This document shows positions 41,956-49,354 of a stretch of DNA of 56,780 nt, one piece after another (positions within the stretch are counted from its first letter, which is position 1; every line of letters starts with the position of its first letter). Position numbers and translations under genes: made by a program. The notes beneath the pieces were generated by a model. It saw only the letters and a program-made list of their open reading frames with translations. It did not search any database and was not told the origin of the DNA. This DNA is from Candidatus Nanopelagicales bacterium (GTDB taxonomy: Bacteria; Actinomycetota; Actinomycetes; S36-B12; CAIYMF01). The DNA is taken from NCBI GenBank assembly GCA_017882705.1, contig JADGOZ010000003.1, positions 1-56,780 on the forward strand. The letters are read 5' to 3'.

Positions 41956-42264
41956 ACTGACGACTCCGTCGCCCTCGTCGTGGTGTTCCGCGCCGCGCCG
42001 GGGAGGATCGACGATCTGCGCGCTGCCCTGCTGGACCTCACTGTGAGCACGCGCGCGGAGGACGGCTGCGTGCTCTACGACCTGCACGAGGACGTGGACG
42101 ACCCCGACGTCCTGGTCTTCTACGAGATCTGGGCCACCCCGGCGGCGCACACCGCGCACGACGCCACGGCGCACGTGACCGCGTTCGTCGCCCGGTTCGA
42201 CGAGCTCCTCGTCGAACCGGCCCGGGTCAACCGCTTGCGCCGGATCGAGCCGCAGGGGGCATAG
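41953..42264 (+). CDS. antibiotic biosynthesis monooxygenase (ABM/YgiN-like) protein
   Basis: A 103-residue single ABM domain: [45 protein letters not shown], then [23 protein letters not shown]. This ferredoxin-like dimeric fold covers quinol monooxygenases and haem-degrading or peroxidase-like enzymes. Eight bases separate it from the aldo/keto reductase gene, whose -10 box overlaps this stop codon. Substrate unknown. Confidence 0.87.
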   Translation: MTDDSVALVVVFRAAPGRIDDLRAALLDLTVSTRAEDGCVLYDLHEDVDDPDVLVFYEIWATPAAHTAHDATAHVTAFVARFDELLVEPARVNRLRRIEPQGA

Positions 42265-42274
42265 TCGTCCCATG
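42260..42274 (+). promoter_or_regulatory. -10 box of the aldo/keto reductase gene overlapping the upstream stop
   Basis: CATAGT (42260-42265) contains the TAG stop of the ABM gene and lies six bases before ATG 42272. Confidence 0.35.
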
Positions 42275-43273
42275 CGTACACGCACCCTCGGGGCAGAACT
42301 GACCGTCTCCGCCGTCGGCCTCGGCTGCATGGGGATGAGCGACTTCTACGGTCCCCACGACGACGAGCAGTCGACCGCGGTCCTCGACCACGCGCTCGAC
42401 CTCGGCGTCACGCTCTTCGACACCAGCGACATGTACGGCGTCGGCCACAACGAGGAGCTGCTCGGCCGCTGGCTCGCCCGCACCCGGGACCGGGTGGTGC
42501 TGGCGACGAAGTTCGGCATCCAGCGCGACCCCGCAGACCCGTCGAAGCGGCGGATCCGCGGCGACGCCGCCTACGTCCGCGAGGCGTGCGACGCGTCGCT
42601 GCGGCGCCTGGGCACCGACCGGATCGACCTCTACTACGCCCACCGCATCGACCCGACCGTGCCGATCGAGGAGACGGTCGGTGCGCTCGCCGAGCTCGTC
42701 ACGGCCGGGAAGGTGCGACACATCGGGCTGTCCGAGGCCGCACCGGAGACGATCCGTCGGGCGCACGCGGTGCACCCCGTCACCGCCGTCCAGAGCGAGT
42801 GGTCGCTCTGGACGCGCGACATCGAGGACGAGGTCGCCCCCACGTGCCGCGAGCTGGGCATCGGGATCGTGCCCTACTCCCCGCTCGGCCGTGGCTTCCT
42901 GACCGGCACGATCACCTCGCTCGACGAGCTGGCTGAGAACGACTTCCGACGCGGCAACCCCCGCTTCGCCGGCGACAACCTGGAGCGCAACCTCGAGATC
43001 GCGTCGGCGCTGGCCGAGCTCGCCGACGACCTGTCCATCACGCAGGGGCAGCTCGCGCTCGCGTGGGTCCTCGCCCGAGGCGACGACGTCGTCCCGATCC
43101 CGGGGACCAGGCGCACGGCGTATCTCGAGCAGAACGTCGGCGCCGCCGACGTCGTGCTCGATGCCGGCACGCTCGCGCGCATCGAGGAGCTGGTGCCGGT
43201 GGGGTCGTTCGCCGGCGAGCGCTACCCCGACATGAGTCCCGTCGCCGGAGTCAGCGCGCCGATCTCGTCCTGA
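42272..43273 (+). CDS. aldo/keto reductase
   Basis: A 333-residue NADPH-dependent (beta/alpha)8 reductase with a complete catalytic tetrad: D50 and Y55 (FDTSDMYG), K80 (LATKFG) and H124 (YYAHRID). The C-terminal [16 protein letters not shown] segment is the NADPH-phosphate binding loop of the AKR13/YajO-like group. It reduces aldehydes or ketones; the natural substrate is unknown. Confidence 0.93.
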   Translation: MRTRTLGAELTVSAVGLGCMGMSDFYGPHDDEQSTAVLDHALDLGVTLFDTSDMYGVGHNEELLGRWLARTRDRVVLATKFGIQRDPADPSKRRIRGDAAYVREACDASLRRLGTDRIDLYYAHRIDPTVPIEETVGALAELVTAGKVRHIGLSEAAPETIRRAHAVHPVTAVQSEWSLWTRDIEDEVAPTCRELGIGIVPYSPLGRGFLTGTITSLDELAENDFRRGNPRFAGDNLERNLEIASALAELADDLSITQGQLALAWVLARGDDVVPIPGTRRTAYLEQNVGAADVVLDAGTLARIEELVPVGSFAGERYPDMSPVAGVSAPISS

Positions 43274-43287
43274 CGCCGTCCGCCGCT

Positions 43288-43338
43288 CGATGAAGGCGGA
43301 GTTTGTAGCTCTCTATGTGATGCAGGCGTCCTTCATCG
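43288..43338. repeat. dyad with an AT-rich core between convergent genes
   Basis: CGATGAAGG (43288-43296) and CCTTCATCG (43330-43338) bracket a core of 33 nt that is much richer in A/T than its surroundings (for example GTTTGTAGCTCTCTATGTGA). It lies after the aldo/keto reductase stop and before the end of the NifX-like gene. Confidence 0.5.
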
Positions 43339-43417
43339 CCAACGGTCGTCAGGTGGGTCGGTCGGTGTCGAGGCCGAGCGAGCGGCGCTTGGCCATGCCG
43401 GAGATGGGTCAGGACCG

Positions 43418-43756
43418 TCAGCCGCCGGTGACGTCGAGCGCGGCGAGGACGCTCGCGCGGGCGTCGCCGGCCGCGCCGAGGACGACCGGCAGCTTCATCG
43501 AGCCGAGGGTTCGGACCATCCCGTCGCCCATGTGCTCGGCCACGACGAGGTCGACGGCGTTGTCCCGGAGGAAGCGCACGACGCGCGCGTGGTGGGAGCC
43601 CTCGGTCCCTTCGTCGTGCGCCACGTCCCACCGCACCTCGTGGACCTGCCAGCCGGTGATCGCGCCGTCGGTCACCGTGGCGAGGGCGATCGCCGGAGCG
43701 CGTCCCCAGCCGTGGGCGACGTGGTCGTCGGCGTCGACGGGGATGGCGATGATCAC
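43418..43756 (-). CDS. NifX/NifB C-terminal-like (dinitrogenase Fe-Mo cofactor family) protein
   Basis: A 112-residue protein starting with GTG 43756 after CGGAGGACACC. The opening IIAIPVDADDHVAHGWGRAPAIALATV and the segment HHARVVRFLRDNAVDLVVAEHMGDGMVRTLGSM match the Nitro_FeMo-Co domain, an RNase-H-like fold binding FeMo cofactor intermediates in nitrogen fixers. No nif genes are nearby; stand-alone members occur in many non-diazotrophs with unknown roles. Confidence 0.82.
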   Translation of the reverse strand: MIIAIPVDADDHVAHGWGRAPAIALATVTDGAITGWQVHEVRWDVAHDEGTEGSHHARVVRFLRDNAVDLVVAEHMGDGMVRTLGSMKLPVVLGAAGDARASVLAALDVTGG

Positions 43757-43847
43757 GGTGTCCTCCGGGAGCAGATGTGCGGTGCTCCCCCGACTATCCT
43801 CGACCCGACCCGCCAGAGTCGAACCGGACCCGCCAGAAGGACGCCGC

Positions 43848-46775
43848 ATGACGCCCGACTCCCGCCCCGACGCGCTCGAGGTCTACCCGCGCCCCGGCAT
43901 CGGCCCGGACGGGGCTGCCGAGCTGGCCCGCGAGGTGTTCGGCGTCGACGGCCCGGTGCGCGAGCTCGGCAGCCACCAGGACCGCAACTTCCGCGTGGAC
44001 GGACCCACGGGGCGCCACGTCCTCAAGGTGGCCAACCGATCCTGGGGCCGGAGCGCGATCGAGGCGCAGAACGCGGCGCTGCTGCACATCGCCGAGCGCG
44101 ACACGTCGTTCCACGCCCCGGTGCCCGTCGCGGCGCTCGACAGCGCTCTGGTGAGCGGGACGACCGACGGCGACGACCTGCTGCCGCTGCGCCTGCTCAC
44201 CTACGTCGAGGGCGAGCCGCTCTCCGACGTGGCCTACCTCGCACCGGCGGTCGTCGCCGACCTCGGCTCGCTCGCCGCGCGCGCCAGTGCCGCGCTCGCC
44301 GACTTCGACCACCCCGGACTCGATCGCGTCGTGCAGTGGGACCTGCGCCGGGCGGGCGAGGTGCTCGCCGCGCTCCTTCCCTCGATCTCGGACCCGGAGC
44401 GACGCGCCCACGTCGCCGACGTGGCGTCGGCCGCCGGCGAGCGGCTCGAGCGCGTCGCGGACCGGTTGCGCATCCAGGCGATCCACGGCGACGTCACGGA
44501 CGACAACGTCGTGGGCCACCGCGACGACGCAGGTCGGGTACGGCCCGACGGGATCATCGACTTCGGCGACCTCGCGCGCAGCTGGCTCGTCGCCGACCTC
44601 GCCGTCACGTGCGCCTCGGTGCTGCGCCACCACCCCGACGACCCCTTCCGCGTCCTCCCGGCCGTGCGGGCCTTCCACGCGGTCGCCCCGCTCGACGACG
44701 CCGATCTCGAGGCGCTGTGGCCGCTCGTCGTCCTGCGCGGCGCGGTCCTCGTGGCGAGCGGCGAGCACCAGGCGATGCTCGACCCCGACAACGACTCGGC
44801 CACCGGGCCGCTCGAGTCGGAGTGGCGCATCTTCCACACCGCGCAGTCGGTGCCCGTCGACCTCGCCGAGGCCACGATCCGCGCGGCGCTCGGGCTCGAC
44901 GCGCCCGTGCGGATGCGCCCGGCGCTCGCGGCGGTCCGCGAGGGCGGGCGGCTCTTCCCGGCCGTCGAGGCGATCACGGTCGTCGACCTCTCTGTGACGG
45001 GCGAGTCGTTGCACTCCGGACGCTTCCTCGCGGCGTCCGCCGAGCGCGACGCGCTGCACGAGGCTGCGACGTACGGCGCCTCCGTCACGCGTCACGCCGA
45101 GGCCCGGCTCACCCGCACGTCGCTCGACTCCGCCGTCGAGCCGGAGACGTTCGCACTCGGGGTCGACCTCGTGCTCCCCGTGGGAACCGAGGCCGTCGCG
45201 CCGTGGGACGTCGAGGTGACCGATGTCGACGGCTCCCTCGTCCGCGTCCGCTCCACGACCGCCGGCCTCGCGCTCCGCGGGCTCCGGCCGTCGGTCTCGG
45301 CCGGTGACCGCGTGCCCGCCGGGAGCGCGCTCGGCGTCGTCGGCGGTGGCGAGGTGCACGTGCGGCTCTGCGTGGACCCCTGGCTCGACGCCCCCGACTT
45401 CGCCACGGCCTCGACCGCCGCGGGCTGGTCCGTCCTGTGCCCGGACCCGTCGCCGCTGCTGGGCCTCGACGTCAGCGTCCCCCGCACCGACGCGGCCGAC
45501 CTGCTCGCCCGGCGCGACGACGTGCTCGCGCGGGTGCAGGAGCACTACTACGCCGAGCCGATGCGCATCGAGCGCGGCTGGCGCCACCACCTGCTCGACA
45601 CCGACGGCCGGGCCTACGTCGACATGGTCAACAACGTCGCCGCGGTCGGCCACGGCCACCCCCGTCTCGCCGACGCCGTCGACCGCCAGATGCGCCTGCT
45701 CAACACCAACAGCAGGTTCCACTACGCCGCCATCGCGGAGTTCTCCGAGCGCCTGGCCTCGCTCGCGCCCGAGGGACTCGACACCGTCTTCCTCGTCAAC
45801 AGCGGGTCGGAGGCCGTCGACCTCGCGCTGCGCATCGCCCGGACGGCGACGGGGCGCCCGGACGTCGTCGCCGTGCGTGAGGCCTACCACGGCTGGACGA
45901 TGCTCTCCGACGCGGTGACGACGTCGCTCTACGACAACCCCACGGCGCTGGACGACCGCCCGGACTGGGTGCACCTCGCCTCGGCGCCCAACAGCTACCG
46001 CGGCCGGTTCCGAGGACCCGCGTCGGGCGCGGACTACGCGCTCGAGGTGCGCGAGCTCGTCGAGCGCATCGCCGCCGACGGCCGTCCGCCCGCGGCGTTC
46101 ATCTGCGAGCCGGTGTTCGGCAACGCCGGGGGCGTCCTGCTTCCCCGGGGCTACCTCGCCGCGGTCTACGACACCGTCCGTGAGTTCGGCGGGCTGTGCG
46201 TGGCGGACGAGGTGCAGGTCGGCTACGGGCGCCTCGGCCACCACTGGTGGGCCTTCGAGATGCACGGCGTCACGCCCGACATCATCACGGTCGCCAAGGC
46301 GATGGGCAACGGCCAGCCGCTCGGGGCCGTCATCACGACGCGCGCGATCGCCGACGCGTTCGCCGCGCAGGGCTCCTTCTTCTCCTCGGCGGGCGGGAGC
46401 CCGGTGTCGTGCGTCGTCGGCTCCACGGTGCTCGACATCCTCGAGGACGAGGGCCTGCAGGCGAACGCGGCCGCGGTCGGCGACCGGATCATCGAGCGCT
46501 GCGCCGAGCTGCAGGAGCGCTACCCGATCGTCGGCGCGGTGCACGGCATGGGGCTCTACCTCGGCGTCGAGCTCGTGCGCGACCGGGAGACCCTCGACCC
46601 CGCCACCGAGGAGTGCTACGCCGTCTGCGACCGCCTGCGCGAGCTGGGTGTCGTCGTGCAGCCCACGGGCGAGCGCGCCAACGTGCTCAAGCTCAAGCCG
46701 CCGATGTGCCTCACCCCGGAGAGCGCGGACTTCGTCATGGAGTGCCTCGAGACGGTGCTGCGCGACGGCTGGTGA
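43848..46775 (+). CDS. fusion of APH kinase, M23-like domain and class III aminotransferase (phospho-lyase type)
   Basis: A 975-residue three-part protein. Residues 25-330: APH/choline-kinase-like domain with HGDVTDDN (213-220) and DFGD (238-241). Residues about 420-560: a small beta domain resembling the M23/lipoyl-like barrel (LPVGTEAVAPWDVEV...VSAGDRVPAGSALGVVG) without obvious zinc ligands. Residues about 560-975: class III PLP enzyme with ADEVQVGYGRLG and Schiff-base K817 (TVAKAMGNG). Human HYKK is an APH hydroxylysine kinase, and PHYKPL is a class III phospho-lyase. Their fusion here suggests kinase plus phospho-lyase acting in sequence on hydroxylysine, ethanolamine or a similar amino alcohol. 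Start ATG 43848. Confidence 0.85.
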   Translation: MTPDSRPDALEVYPRPGIGPDGAAELAREVFGVDGPVRELGSHQDRNFRVDGPTGRHVLKVANRSWGRSAIEAQNAALLHIAERDTSFHAPVPVAALDSALVSGTTDGDDLLPLRLLTYVEGEPLSDVAYLAPAVVADLGSLAARASAALADFDHPGLDRVVQWDLRRAGEVLAALLPSISDPERRAHVADVASAAGERLERVADRLRIQAIHGDVTDDNVVGHRDDAGRVRPDGIIDFGDLARSWLVADLAVTCASVLRHHPDDPFRVLPAVRAFHAVAPLDDADLEALWPLVVLRGAVLVASGEHQAMLDPDNDSATGPLESEWRIFHTAQSVPVDLAEATIRAALGLDAPVRMRPALAAVREGGRLFPAVEAITVVDLSVTGESLHSGRFLAASAERDALHEAATYGASVTRHAEARLTRTSLDSAVEPETFALGVDLVLPVGTEAVAPWDVEVTDVDGSLVRVRSTTAGLALRGLRPSVSAGDRVPAGSALGVVGGGEVHVRLCVDPWLDAPDFATASTAAGWSVLCPDPSPLLGLDVSVPRTDAADLLARRDDVLARVQEHYYAEPMRIERGWRHHLLDTDGRAYVDMVNNVAAVGHGHPRLADAVDRQMRLLNTNSRFHYAAIAEFSERLASLAPEGLDTVFLVNSGSEAVDLALRIARTATGRPDVVAVREAYHGWTMLSDAVTTSLYDNPTALDDRPDWVHLASAPNSYRGRFRGPASGADYALEVRELVERIAADGRPPAAFICEPVFGNAGGVLLPRGYLAAVYDTVREFGGLCVADEVQVGYGRLGHHWWAFEMHGVTPDIITVAKAMGNGQPLGAVITTRAIADAFAAQGSFFSSAGGSPVSCVVGSTVLDILEDEGLQANAAAVGDRIIERCAELQERYPIVGAVHGMGLYLGVELVRDRETLDPATEECYAVCDRLRELGVVVQPTGERANVLKLKPPMCLTPESADFVMECLETVLRDGW

Positions 46776-46796
46776 GCCGACCCCGCATCCTCGTGC

Positions 46797-47558
46797 TCAG
46801 CGCGTCGGGAGCGGCTGACGGGGGCAGGTCGAGAGCACGCGGGCCATCGCGTCGCGCTCGGCCGACGTGACCCACAGCCGGTACTTCGACTTCACCGCGA
46901 CCTGCCGCGCGACGTAGGCGCAGCGGTAGGTCCTCCGCGGCGGCAGCCAGGTCGCGGCGTCCCCGTCGCCCTTCTGCAGGTTCACCGCTCCCTTCACCGC
47001 GAGCAGCTCCAGCGGGTCGTTGGCCATCTCCGTCCGACGCTCGAGGGTGAGCGCCTGCGCCCCTTTCTGCCAGGCGTCTCCGAGCGCGACCACATGGTCG
47101 ATCTGCACGGCGAGGCTCGTGCCGACGCCGCGGACGAACAGGACGGTCTCCCCGGTGTAGGGATCGCTCAGCACTCCGGTCAGCACCACGCAGCCACGGG
47201 TGCCCGGCTTCGCGACGACCGCCGTCAGGTCGCGGCGCAGCACGTCGTTGCGCGTGTCGCAGCCGTTGCGGTCGACGTCGGCCCAGGCCGGGCCGAACTC
47301 GGACCGGGAGTAGCCGGTGCGCGGGGCACGCCCCTTCACGGGCAGCCGACGCAGTGCCGCGAGGGCGCTTCCCGCGGGGGCGACGACCGGTGCCGGGATG
47401 GCGCTCGGCGACACGGACGTGCCGGCGGCCGACATGGCGTCGGAGGGATCGGAGCCGGTCACGCCCGGATCCGGCTCGACGCGGCCCGAGCTGCCCTCCG
47501 CGACGCACCCGCCGAGCACCGTCGCGACGAGCGCCGCGAGGAGGACGCGCTCCACCAC
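46797..47558 (-). CDS. HNH/DUF1524-type lipoprotein (predicted secreted nuclease)
   Basis: A 253-residue lipoprotein. From GTG 47558 (GGGGGAC upstream) the signal VERVLLAALVATVLGGC ends in a lipobox with Cys near 18. After a Ser/Pro/Ala linker the catalytic region shows YSRSEFGPAWADVDRNGCDTRND, QIDHVVALGDAWQKGA and NDPLELLAVKGAVNLQKGDGDAATWLPP, the His-metal finger (HNH-like) pattern of DUF1524/GmrSD C-terminal proteins. Similar exported nucleases are widespread in actinobacteria. Upstream in-frame starts up to 47783 are less likely. Confidence 0.85.
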   Translation of the reverse strand: MVERVLLAALVATVLGGCVAEGSSGRVEPDPGVTGSDPSDAMSAAGTSVSPSAIPAPVVAPAGSALAALRRLPVKGRAPRTGYSRSEFGPAWADVDRNGCDTRNDVLRRDLTAVVAKPGTRGCVVLTGVLSDPYTGETVLFVRGVGTSLAVQIDHVVALGDAWQKGAQALTLERRTEMANDPLELLAVKGAVNLQKGDGDAATWLPPRRTYRCAYVARQVAVKSKYRLWVTSAERDAMARVLSTCPRQPLPTR

Positions 47559-47632
47559 GCCCGTCCCCCGGATGCCCACCCGCCCAGTCTCACCCACGGG
47601 TACGACGGACGCCCGGACGGGCTCGGTGACGG

Positions 47633-47755
47633 TCAGCCGCTCACGTCGGCGTCGATGGCCGGCCCGCGTAGCAGCGCGAGGTAGTCCGCGACGGGGACGG
47701 GCCGCGACCAGAGGTAGCCCTGGCCGAACTGGCAGCCCATCCCGTCGTCGGGCGC
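47633..47755 (-). pseudogene. 3' remnant of an EAL-domain (cyclic-di-GMP phosphodiesterase) gene
   Basis: On the minus strand the frame ending at TGA 47635-47633 reads GMGCQFGQGYLWSRPVPVADYLALLRG, the unmistakable C-terminal end of EAL domains (normally LGCDxxQGYLFSRPxP). The similarity begins abruptly near 47755. Further upstream the same frame is unrelated and meets a stop, and ppk2 begins beyond that. Only about 40 residues survive, with no catalytic EAL motif, so this is a deletion remnant. Confidence 0.7.
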
Positions 47756-47887
47756 GGCACGCCCTCCAGAGCCACGCGCACACGCTCGGGGGTACAGGTG
47801 GTCCGTCGCCTCATGAGGGAGGACCCGCGCGTGCCCTCCGCGCTCAGGTCAGGCTGTCCCTGCGTGCCACGTGAGCGGAGCCGCGGG

Positions 47888-48721
47888 TCAGGTCCTCGTG
47901 ACGGAGTAGCGGGTGGGGACGAAGGTCTGGCTGTCGAGCGGGGGCCGGACGTAGGCACGGTTCTGCTTGGGCGGCAGGACGATCTCGTCGTGCTCGATCG
48001 GCTGGTAGGGCACGAGCGAGAGCAGGTGCGTGATGAGGTTGAGCCGCGCCGTCTTCTTGTCCTCGGCGTCGACGACGTACCAGGGGTTCTCCTTGGTGTC
48101 GGTGTAGGCGAACATCTGGTCCTTCGCCTCCGCGTAGTCGACCCACCGGGCCTGGGCCTCGACGTCCATCGGCGAGAGCTTCCAGCGTCTCGCCGGGTCG
48201 TCGATGCGCGACTGGAACCTCTTGCGCTGCTCCTCGTCGGAGATCGACAGCCAGTACTTCACGAGCATGATCCCGTCGCGCACGAGGGTCTTCTCGAGGA
48301 TCGGGCAGATCCGCATGAAGTACTCGTACTCCTCGTCGGTGCAGAAGCCCATGACCTTCTCGACGCCGGCGCGGTTGTACCAGGACCGGTCGAAGATGAC
48401 GATCTCGCCCGCGGCCGGGAGCTCCGCGACGTAGCGCTGGAAGTACCACTGGGTGCGCTGGCGCTCGGTCGGCGCGGGGAGCGCCACGACCCGGCAGTAG
48501 CGCGGGTTCATCTCGTAGGTCATCCGCCGGATGATGCCGCCCTTGCCCGCGGTGTCGCGACCCTCCATGATCACGACGAGGCGATGTCCGCTCGCGCGGA
48601 TCCACTCCTGCATCGCGACCAGCTCGGTCTGGAGGCGGGCGAGCTCGCGCTCGTACTCCTTCTTCGTGAGGTGGACGGTGCCGTTGGCGTCTGCCCGGTG
48701 GTCCGGCTTGTGCTTGCTCAC
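47888..48721 (-). CDS. ppk2: polyphosphate kinase 2
   Basis: A 277-residue PPK2-family enzyme, which uses polyphosphate to phosphorylate nucleotides (or the reverse). Walker A is GRDTAGKGG (54-62), the Walker B/lid region is FDRSWYNRAGVE (110-121), and the segments MNPRYCRVVALPAPTERQRTQWYFQRY and KYWLSISDEEQRKRFQSRIDDPARRWKLSPMD are highly conserved. A single domain and this length suggest class I (nucleoside diphosphate) PPK2. GTG 48721 has a weak ribosome site and lies 18 bases after the cupin stop, so the two may be cotranscribed. Confidence 0.94.
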   Translation of the reverse strand: MSKHKPDHRADANGTVHLTKKEYERELARLQTELVAMQEWIRASGHRLVVIMEGRDTAGKGGIIRRMTYEMNPRYCRVVALPAPTERQRTQWYFQRYVAELPAAGEIVIFDRSWYNRAGVEKVMGFCTDEEYEYFMRICPILEKTLVRDGIMLVKYWLSISDEEQRKRFQSRIDDPARRWKLSPMDVEAQARWVDYAEAKDQMFAYTDTKENPWYVVDAEDKKTARLNLITHLLSLVPYQPIEHDEIVLPPKQNRAYVRPPLDSQTFVPTRYSVTRT

Positions 48722-48739
48722 GTCGGCAACCTAGCGCGG

Positions 48740-49153
48740 TCAGACCGGGTGGGCGACGTACTCGTCGTCGTCCGTCACGGGTCCGATCTCGACGGGTCGG
48801 TGGGTGTAGAAGAACTCGACGCCCTCGGGTCCGACGTCGTCGACGGCGTGCGGGACTCCCGGCGGCACGTACACGTAGCTGCCCTCGTCCACGCGCTGTC
48901 CGAGCATCACGCAGGAACCGCGGGTGATGAGCATGTGGTGGTGCGCGCCGTGGTGGGTGTGCTCCGGCTTGCTGCTGCCCGCCTCCACCCGGATCAGGCC
49001 GACGACGATCGCCCCGGCCTGCCAGAGCACCTTGTGCGTGGCGCCGTCGATGCCGTGCAGCGGCTCCCACGGAGTGGCGGCGAGCTCGGCCGATGTCCGC
49101 ACCAGGACCTTGCCCAGGTCGTTGCGGCCGGTGTCGACGGGTTGCGGGCCCAT
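48740..49153 (-). CDS. cupin-domain protein
   Basis: A 137-residue single cupin. The metal-binding motif 1 is KPEHTHHGAHHHMLITRGS (three His and a Glu), and motif 2 is VPPGVPHAVDDVG. ATG 49153 follows GAGGAGG. Function within this broad fold (dioxygenase, isomerase or sensor) is not evident. It precedes ppk2. Confidence 0.85.
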   Translation of the reverse strand: MGPQPVDTGRNDLGKVLVRTSAELAATPWEPLHGIDGATHKVLWQAGAIVVGLIRVEAGSSKPEHTHHGAHHHMLITRGSCVMLGQRVDEGSYVYVPPGVPHAVDDVGPEGVEFFYTHRPVEIGPVTDDDEYVAHPV

Positions 49154-49273
49154 GGCGCCTCCTCGAGTCCGGATCTGCTACCGAACCTAGTCCGACCACC
49201 GCGCCGTGTCCCGACACCGCGAAGGTCGGACCGTCCACCGGACCAGCGGTCGCCCTCGGCCGTTCCTGCGTCT

Positions 49274-49329
49274 GGCGGCAGAGCCGCCGGGCAACCCGGC
49301 ATACCATGGAGCCCGCACCGGTCCGGTGC
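49274..49329 (+). promoter_or_regulatory. structured leader/promoter region of the subtilisin gene
   Basis: Three successive hairpins: GGCGGC-AGA-GCCGCC (49274-49288), CCGGG-CAA-CCCGG (49287-49299) and GCACCGG-T-CCGGTGC (49315-49329). A TACCAT -10-like box lies at 49302-49307, so the first two could be upstream of the start site, with the third in the leader. No known riboswitch is recognised. Confidence 0.35.
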
Positions 49330-49354
49330 CCACGACCGCCCGGGGGGCCAGGCA

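Noticed and set aside
43418-43756. A nitrogen-fixation role for the NifX-like gene
   Set aside because: No nif structural or assembly genes are near, and stand-alone members of this domain are common in organisms that do not fix nitrogen.
43290-43847. An N-terminal extension of the APH/aminotransferase fusion
   Set aside because: The frame is open, but it is antisense to the NifX-like gene, and the ATG at 43848 sits at the usual distance from the first APH motif.
47798-49354. A long extension upstream of the subtilisin signal peptide
   Set aside because: It is antisense to ppk2 and the cupin gene; the signal peptide must be at the N-terminus, so the start is GTG 49355.
49274-49354. A cyclic-di-AMP (ydaO-type) riboswitch before the protease gene
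   Set aside because: The stems and GGGCAACCCGG loop recall such leaders, but I cannot match the conserved core, so it is reported only as structured sequence.
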